Shown: positions 52,801-61,800 of the stretch, piece after piece | How positions within the stretch are numbered: the first letter of the stretch is position 1 | Layout of the letters: each line of letters starts with the position of its first letter | Source of the DNA: Zonotrichia leucophrys gambelii | Lineage: Eukaryota > Chordata > Aves > Passeriformes > Passerellidae | Assembly (NCBI RefSeq): GCF_028769735.1 | Contig: NC_088172.1 | Location: 62,217,075-62,281,074 of the forward strand | Length of the DNA stretch: 64,000 bases | Direction of reading: 5' to 3' | Notes under the pieces: generated by a model | The model's database searches: none | What the model saw: the letters and a program-made list of their open reading frames with translations, nothing else | Told to the model about the DNA's origin: nothing | Program-made: the position numbers and the translations under genes

Positions 52801-55800
52801 ACTGTCTGAAACTTAGATTTTTAACACTATATAAATGCAGGGCTTTAGTTACTTTGAAAATCATCTTAAAATCACTTGTTCAAAGAAGGCTTTATTTGTT
52901 CCCATCTTACTTTTAGATCTTCCCATGCAAGTGATACATCTCTCTTTTCAGGTTCCTCCTCTGGCTCTCTTAAGCTGATTTTCTCTGCTTCAGTATTTGA
53001 GTAGTGGATTTAGCTGAGGGAGCTCACTCTTGTCAGGGAGGCACAGCAACAGCACCCTGGTGCTGGTGTACAGGATATTTAACTGGAAAACAACAAGGTT
53101 CTTAGTGGCAAATAAGTGCACAGCGAGTAACTGCATTTCATCTGATCTTATATCTATCCTCCCTACCCGACCTCCTCCCCAGCCAGACTCTTCTTAGCCT
53201 AGTGGCTTCTTAGGCTTTCTTTAATACAAGGAGGAGCATATGGGGTTTTTTGTCTTTAGTCTAGCATTAATAGAAATAAGTGGAAGTATTTCTGTTGCTA
53301 TTTTGGACATTGTTTTTCCTATTTAAAACTTGAAGCAACTTGAAAACAGTGGAGAAAACTAAAATTTTTGAGCAGCTTATAAACATGTCTGCTCCTTTCG
53401 TCAGTTTCCATGTAATTGCTCATTGTCCTTAAATATTAACTTTTAAACTTTTTTACTGTCTGTAAAAAAAAAAAAAAACAACCTACAAGTCTGAGACAAG
53501 TCTGAGGTACTTTTTTCTTATTTTTCCTTTTCTGGGAAAGCTGAGGTTCTCATAACCTTCATTTGTCATCCTGCCTCTGGCCAAGAGGGCAGGACAGATG
53601 CCATTTATTCAGTTCTAGCAAGATCTGCTAGCAAAGGTAACAGAGAAGTGCAGTGCTTCTCTTGCTGCCTTGAATTCACCTCCTTGCATCAAGGCCTGGT
53701 GATTTCCAGGTGCTGCTGCCGAGGAGGAATCTCACTCTTGCCAGTTTTGGTACCGATCTTCTGTAGAATTTTGATCTACATTGATCTACAGGAATAGGAT
53801 CTGACATAAACTGTCCTCAGGCAACATCTGTGAGCAGAGGGGGCTGTGAAGTCACGAGATGAGGGGAGATGCAGCCTGCTCAAGGTGGGAGCTGGGGTGT
53901 GACTTGCATTCTGGTCCAGTTCTTATTGAGGAGGACTCCCTTGGAGTGCAGTTTGCCGAAATTTTCATCCTACTCACCGAAGACTACTGTGTGTACCATT
54001 CCAAGAGGTTTCTTGCTTTTAAACCCTTGTTTTGGAATTCACGTGTAAGCATAGAAGTTATTTTTCTTTGGAGCAAATATCATGCTGTTATCCGTGCTGT
54101 GAGGTGAGATGATGAGAATTTTACTTGAGCAGTTCTGCTTCAAATCTGAAGAAATGAGAAGTCAGAAATGAGTCTTCTTCACCTTGGAGATTCCAGCACC
54201 CCAGTTCTTAAAGGAGAAATCAAGATTCTAAATTTTTAATGCTGCATTTTAAGCAAATGTGCAGATTGATGTCAGAGGCATTATTTCTGTGACTAGGATA
54301 TGTTTGACAATAAAAGCACTTTCAGTTAACTTGAACTCATTTGAGAAGTAAGGAGTGTTGATTGTTTGGTCTTTCTGGCAACAGGACTTGAGTTTATATT
54401 TTTACCTGGTGTTTCAAAAGAGCCCTCTGAAAGGTTTTGTGGGGGGAGTAGGATTCTTTACTGAAAAATACATCAGTGATTGAGGTTTAGCTGTGGGACT
54501 ATGCATGGACTCTGCTAAACGTGGCTAATTTTTTTCATACACGTAAAATTACTTAAATTTATGGATTTGACAGAATGTGTAAGCTTTAGCCAACATCTAA
54601 ACACTTTGACAATTTAGTATTGTGAAGATTAGTCTTGTAGGCTGTAACAGCTTGATTTGGCTTTCAGTAAGTGACAACCTGGAAAAGCAACTGCCTTAGC
54701 TGGGTAGGAAGCAATTCCCTCCTCTCCTTATTCGTTGTAGATTACTTAGCAGGGACAAATACTCTATGTACAGTAAGGGGATGTACTGAACTAGGATTTG
54801 CTAATCATCCAGAGTTTTTTTAATTCTGTCGTTCTTCTGCTCCTTAAAGTTGACTTTCCTATTTCCCCTTTTGGTCAGGTCTGCCATTTAATGGCCTGTT
54901 CTTTAAACTCATAAGTTGGAGCAGAAATCCTAAATGGCTACTAATGGTTCTTATCACAAGGTAATTTCAGTATCAGTCTGGAATTCAGAATAACTGTGTG
55001 TGGGCATGCTCACATTCCTTAGGGTACTTGGAATGATGTTGGGTAAACTTGGTACTCATCCTCATTAGTTGGGGTTTTTTTTAAATGCTCTGGAACAGTG
55101 ACATTAAGAATTGTGGAACTTTTTTTTTTAAGAGTAAATAGAAAGTGGAGAAGCTGTACAGCATTATGCTAAAGGATCTTGTTGTTACCTTCTGAGATTC
55201 AGGTGATGTGTGTGCTTAATGAAGGTCTCTGCATGGTAGTGTTCAGTGGACTCGTAGTCAAAGGGAATGGTAGAAATCTCTACCCTCCTAGAGGGACCTG
55301 TTTATGTTACCACATATTACCAGAAAAGCAGAGCAATACAGAGAAACTTCTTCTCACAAACCAGTGATGTTCTGAATCATGTGTAATACGTATTTGCTTC
55401 ATATGTAACTTAAACTTCTTTGGGGCTTATGGTGCCAGTTCCTTCTGCTGTAATTTTAATCTTCAGCTCCCAGTGCAAAGAACAGTTCATTGTGTGTTTG
55501 AGGGGACTTTCTTCTGCAGTGTATTACCAGTAATTAGAGGGTGCATATTTAAAAATCATTTAGATTGATGAAACTGTGTGCCATTATGGTACAAGATCAC
55601 AAGACATGTTTTTCTTGAATGTTTCAAATGTTTAAAGCTAAGACTTATTATTTTTAACACTTCTTTCCTTCAGAAATCTGCATGTGAAAATACTAATTTC
55701 TGTCTAAGTTTGTTGAGAGATTATTTCATATACAAATTTTCTACTTTGCTATCAACCACTGAAATTAAATGTGCAGCAAAGTTTCTGGTCTTGGAGAGTA

Positions 55801-58800
55801 ATGAGGGGCAAGGAAGGGATTATTAAAAAAATAACCAAAAAAGAAATTAGGCAAGCTAGAATCACCATCTAATATCTCAGTATTTGAGTATCAGACTAGT
55901 TTTTCTCCTTTCTTTGATCACAGAAAAGAAAAATTAGTTCTCCCCTTTTAGCAGCTACAGATAGTATACCGGACTTTTTCAGTGAATTTGCCAAGACTTG
56001 CTATCTCGTTGAGGTCACTTGTCCTTCTGAGAAAAGGGCTACCTTTGCTACTGTAATTCTAGTCTGGACACGTGTGCTTTCTTCCTTGTTTCCCCTCTAG
56101 TACTGGTGTGGAGGATCGACTGTGCAGTCTCTGAGTGTGTGTTGTGGTGCATTTTATCTTACAAGTAGTGCCTGTGAATGTAACAGTATCAGTACATACT
56201 CTGATGCAAGGTGCTTTTCCTTGTCTTCATTTTGGTAAGGCAAGGGGATTTTCTTTATGAAAGCATTCCAGGATTTCAAATGAAGCCTGGTTTAAAAAAA
56301 TAAGTAAATAATAATTTCTTATTAAATCTCCCGTCCTGATTTTCAAAGACATCTGTGTCACCTCTTTTAGGAGCAGCTCCCCATATTTCTCCTTCCTCCC
56401 CACTCTCATCTGCTCACTTTAGGGTGGTGAGGCTAGTACATGTGAAAGACAGCACTGCAGTAAAACAACCCAGGTCCTCTGAAAGTACATGCTTCTTGTA
56501 ATGAGAGCTGGAGAACTTCTTTGCTAATATTTTTGGGTTAATTTTGTTTTGTGAACAGACTGTCCAAAGTAAGATTAGTGATGAAGTAAGTGTTCATATG
56601 TTAGCAGGTGCAGTTCTGAAAAGAGGCTCAAGTCTGAGTCACACACCACATTTTAGATGCAGCTTTCAGGGTGCTTCTCCTTCTTGCAGGGGAGGAGAAT
56701 GTAATTTGGGGTCAGGTTGTCAGCTGTGGCTTGGAATGTATCTTTTTTGCAGGATCTGTTTGAGCCTGGGGTCCAGTTGTCCCAGGTTTAGACAAACCAT
56801 ATGTACCTGATATGTGAGTAGTGAAAGGAGCTGTGTGGTGCAGAGGAGTGAAGTGTGGGGCAGCTGAGTCCCTGGAGAAGATGGGAGATTTCTGTGGCCT
56901 CCTTGCAGGGTCTGCCTGCTGGTTTGGGTGCAGTCAGGAGTAAAGCAGGATGGGCTCTGGCCAGCAATGTGACTGTCACACATTGGTGTTCCAGTTTGTG
57001 CTGCTTGAGATGGGCGCTTGCATGACCACTGTTTCTAGTGCATGATGTTTAGGACTCTGGTATGGAGAGCTGTTCTCTTCAGATGCTGCACTTCTCTCCT
57101 TTGGTTCAGTGTGCCCCCATGTCTGTCAGCTCTTGCCCCAGCAGGCTCTGCAGTTGCTGTGAATCTCAGACAGTGTGGGCTGTGCACAGACTTTGCATAG
57201 GAGGAAGATTAATTTCTTATTGGAGATGCATAAGAATGAGTGAATACAAATTTGGTATTCTAGCAGTGTGGTTGAGGCAGAAGGGACACTGTCAGAATCC
57301 TCACTTTTCACCATGTGTTTGTCAGGTCCTAGTGCTGTTTTCCTGCATGTATTTAGATCTAATAAAATACTCCTGCATTTCTCTGGGTCACAAAGTCCAT
57401 TTGGCAGGCGCTTCATGGTATTCCTTGGGCAAAACTTGTCTTTGTCTTGAAGAAAGATTGCTTCAAATAAGATTTCCCAGTCTCACAGAATATGGGTTTT
57501 TTCCATATGAGCAAGTACTCTGCAGAATTGTATTTCAGTTTTGAACCTGTTTACTGACATCTCACCTGCTAATGACAGTGTAATAGTACAATGGCAGTGG
57601 TGTCTGCAGCAGTGTAGGCAGTCTTGGTATATCATAGTCTGCATGGTCTGCTGTGAGATTTTGTGCTTTTTATTGTCACCTGGAGCTGAAAAAGCAGAAG
57701 AAAATTGTTTTGGAAAGCTGTGTTTCAGGCTACTGCTATTTCATTTTTCATCCATTATTATGTCACATTTAAGTTAGTAGAATACAGTATTTAGCTTCTG
57801 AAATCTCTTGTATAGATCATAACTTGTAATATGTAGGAAAGCATGTTGGAAACTTGCATGTTTCTCCCTAAATATCTTTAATTTATGTCAATACTGTGAA
57901 TATAATTGACAGTGGTTGCAAAGAAGCTGAATTAGGACTGTGTCAGTAGTCATATATCAAAATTATGATCAAGTAAGCCCAGCTGGAAAGCCAGCATGGT
58001 GATTGTGCTCAACTCCACCTTGTATGAGTTTTTTTGAAGAGTGTGGTTTTGGGTTTTCAAAGTTGATTTTTTCCCCTCTATTTTTATGTTTACCTGGGAG
58101 GATCAAAATTTGTTTGTATGTACATTCAGGTCAAAGTTAATACCAACTAATTTTTAACTGAACTGTTTGTTATGCATATGGTTCTTGATTTTACAGTTTA
58201 AGTAGTAAAGCAGAGGAAAAAAAATTATTTAAATGACTCTTGACTTTTTCAGAAATACACAGTCTGGCAAGCCCAGTACCATAGTTACAGTCTATTCTTA
58301 CTAAGAATGTACTTCTTTGGTCTTGGATTTGTACTTAACAGGTCCAGTCTCGAATAACAAAGATGCCTGTTGTTGATAACTTGGTGCTATTTAGTATATT
58401 TTTGTCTTGCATCACTCTGGTGCTAAGTGGAAGCCTTTAACAGAAAGGGAACTGAAAAATGTCCCTGTGAAGTCAGAGACTCAAAGCTGGTGACTCCAAA
58501 GGGTTACTCACGCCAGATAACTTTTTACAGTCACTCAGGATCAAAAGAGTTTCTTTTTATTAACTGGTCACATTTTATGTAGTTGAAAGAATTTATTTTA
58601 TTGTTAAGGTTTTGCAGTGTATAAATAGGAAGTATACCTTTTAGTGCTGATTTCTCATTCAGGTAGTTTTTTTAGCTGCATACATGGATTTCTGCTGTTC
58701 TGTGCAGACTGGAAAATAGGTTTTGCATTTACCCCTCAGTGTAAAAAGACATTAATGCTCTGAACCTTAGCTGAAACTTCACAGACTTGAGAATTCCACT

Positions 58801-61800
58801 AATTACTTGATTTAAATTCCAATTCTATTTTTATATAGCTGCTAATTCTGTTTTTCCTCAGTTGAATTTCTACTGTGATGTGATTATCTGCCTAAAATGA
58901 TAAATGTGTATGATTTCTTTTTTGCTTTAGGTATGATGAGTGGATAAAGGCAGACAAGATAGTGAGACCAGCTGACAAAAATGTACCAAAAATTAAGCAT
59001 CGAAAGAAAATAAAGGTAGTTTTTCTCCCTTTTCTCTCTTGTTGCTCCCTGTGTTAGTTTGATACATAGTTAAGTAATCCTTGCCTCCTTTCCTAACCTT
59101 TTGATTGGCCTACAAATGCTTATCAGGCAAAGCAACTTCATAGTCTTTTAAACATGGATGTCTTTTCATCATGAATTTGGCTTTGCTCCTTGAGGTGAGG
59201 AGGGGAAGCTTCCTTTCCTTCTTTCCTGAATTTTTAATTAAATGTACAGAAATCAAATGAGGAGGATACAGATTATTGTCAGTGTTGGGAGCCAGCTGGA
59301 GGGGGGTGAAATTTGAGATCTTTCTGATTCTGCAGTGCCAATCTATGCACTAGTCCATGTGCATGGGACTCTATAATTTTATTGCCAAGATTCTTTTCAA
59401 AATTATTTCTTCCACAACTGATATTTAAGCTTAGATGATGACATATTTCTTGGACAGTGGGCTGCAAGGAAGCTTTTCCTTCTGCCCCTGCTGAGCCTGG
59501 CATGCTGCAGTGCCACTTCTCCTCGAGCACTGGTTGGGTTTGTTTTCCCATTTGTTTTATTGTTGACAAAGTCCCTGTCTACAGTAGAAAGGTCTTGGCA
59601 TGAAGTGTAGGAAGGTGTTTGTAGTCCTTGAAACAAAGAGGAGAGCTTTCCTCTACAGATTGAATGTTTAAGATAACTGTAAGCATGGTTTAATTGTAAT
59701 CCATTATAAGATGTGTGCTCCAATCAGAAGAGTTTTTGTATCTTTTTTTCACCTAGAATAAAACTGATAGAGAGAAGGAAGAGAAGTATTCTCCTAAACC
59801 TTGCAAATTGCGACGTTTGTCAAAACCCCCCTTTCACACCAGCACATCACCAGAGACTGGGTCCAAACTTGACAGCGCTGAAGCCAAAAATTCTGAACAA
59901 GCTCCAGTTAAATCAATAGAAATTACTTCTATCATTAATGGGCTACAAGGTACTGTACTTTAAAGCTTTTTCTAATTCTGTAAATGGCCTTTAAACAGGA
60001 GTAAATGACAACATAGAATAACTGATGCTACTAAATGCTTGAGTCTGTGTGGCTAATTATAACATCATCTTCAGAAATAACCCTTGGACAAAAGCAGTGT
60101 TGGAAGTTTCTGTGAATTCAGTGTGTTAATGTTCATTACATTGTGTGTTGCCATCCTTTTTTTTTGTTGTTTGATACAGAGCTTTTTGCTTCCTATCTAA
60201 CTTCTAAATGTTTAATTTTGATTTACCTAAGGTATAGGACCCATTATTCATATCTGCATGTCTGTTGCTAGCACTGTGTTCCCCTGGCCACTCATTTACA
60301 GCAGCATTTTAATACCTACTTACATCTCTTTATTCTTAGTTTAGAGCATGCTTTCAGAGAAGGAAATCATGTATAGGTAGTTTGAGTAACCACAAACTTT
60401 TGTGGAAGCTGTGTGTATTTAATTATCATTCCAACTTATTTGAACTTGGATGACACTGGCCACTGAGTTCCAAAAATGTTGGTAGAATAACAATCAACAT
60501 AATCTATAATGCTTCATTTCCTTAGGAAATGAGAAACAAAAACCAATTAGTGATGATACTATTAGTGTGATAATTAATCTGTAATTAACTTTACAAATCA
60601 AGGAGTTATATATATATATTTGAGCCAATTCCTGTGTTTCTCCTTGAATCTGTATCTTTTTGCACTGGATGAAATTGCTGTTGACTCCTTTGGGATTATA
60701 TATCTTTGTTCTTCTCTCAGTTTCTTTGTTGCTGACCCTGAATTTTCCTGCAGTTGTCCTACATTCTTCTTATACTTATGTTTGTTTCCCTAAGTGCCTT
60801 TCTTTATTGCTTTCACTTCCTTTTTTCCAGGCTGATCATCAGATTGGTTGGTTTGTTAGACAGTATCCAATGTGTGTGGTGTTCTTCTGTCCTTTAGACT
60901 CTGGATTTTCCAGGGAAAATGATGTCTGTGTTGTGAGCTTTGGAAAAAAGGCAGATAATGGTAGTATTTGTCACCCATAAGAAATATGTAAGGGCATCTT
61001 CAGTTACTGGTTTGGGTGCAGAAGTTTGTATTTTATGGATTAATGCACTCTATATTTTCTCTACCTGTTCAGAAATTCCTGGAGATGTACTGTATAACAG
61101 AGAATCTTCCTAGTTTCTAATCTAGCCACTATACCATGAGTTTTTGAACTCTTCAGGAAGTACCATTTAAGAGAGAGACTGCTAGAGATCCCTGTAGCAA
61201 CTCATCATATCTGTACAGTTTTCTTTAGTTGTGGTTTTGGTTTCGTGTTTTTCAATAATTCTTTCTAATCAGAATCAAGACAAACTTTTCTTGTTTTGTT
61301 TTGTTTGGTTTTATTTTTCATTAGCTTCTGAAAGTTCTGATGACAGTGAGCAAGAAGATGACCAAAGTGCCCCGAATGTTCATGCCGATGGCAAGGAGGA
61401 CTCTCAGCCCGAGGCCGTGAGCCAAGATAAAAATGAACTCCGTCTGAAGGAACAGAGCGGTTCATCCCTCCCAGAAGAAACTAAAGCTCTTACAGATGCA
61501 GTGCTGCCCAAGGCTGCGTCCAAGTCTCCCGAAAGATTGCGGAAAGAGATGGAAGAGTTATCTGAAGATAGTGACTCCGATGGAGAAGATGAAGCCACAA
61601 AGAAGAGAAAGGATGGAAAGAAGGAGATGGTGGATAAAACAGCAAAACCACAAGTGAAGCGTGGTAAGCGAAGACACTGTGTTGCAGAGGAATCCTTAAA
61701 GACTGTGTCACCTAACAGAAAGGATGAGAAGTCCAAAAACAAAGACTCCCTTAGTTTAGAAAACAGCAGTAACAGCTCCTCGGATGAAGATGAGGAAGAC

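Noticed and set aside
57062..57544. 160-codon plus-strand open frame
   Set aside because: Sequence is Cys/Ser/Leu-rich without a domain, and it lies inside an intron. Treated as chance.
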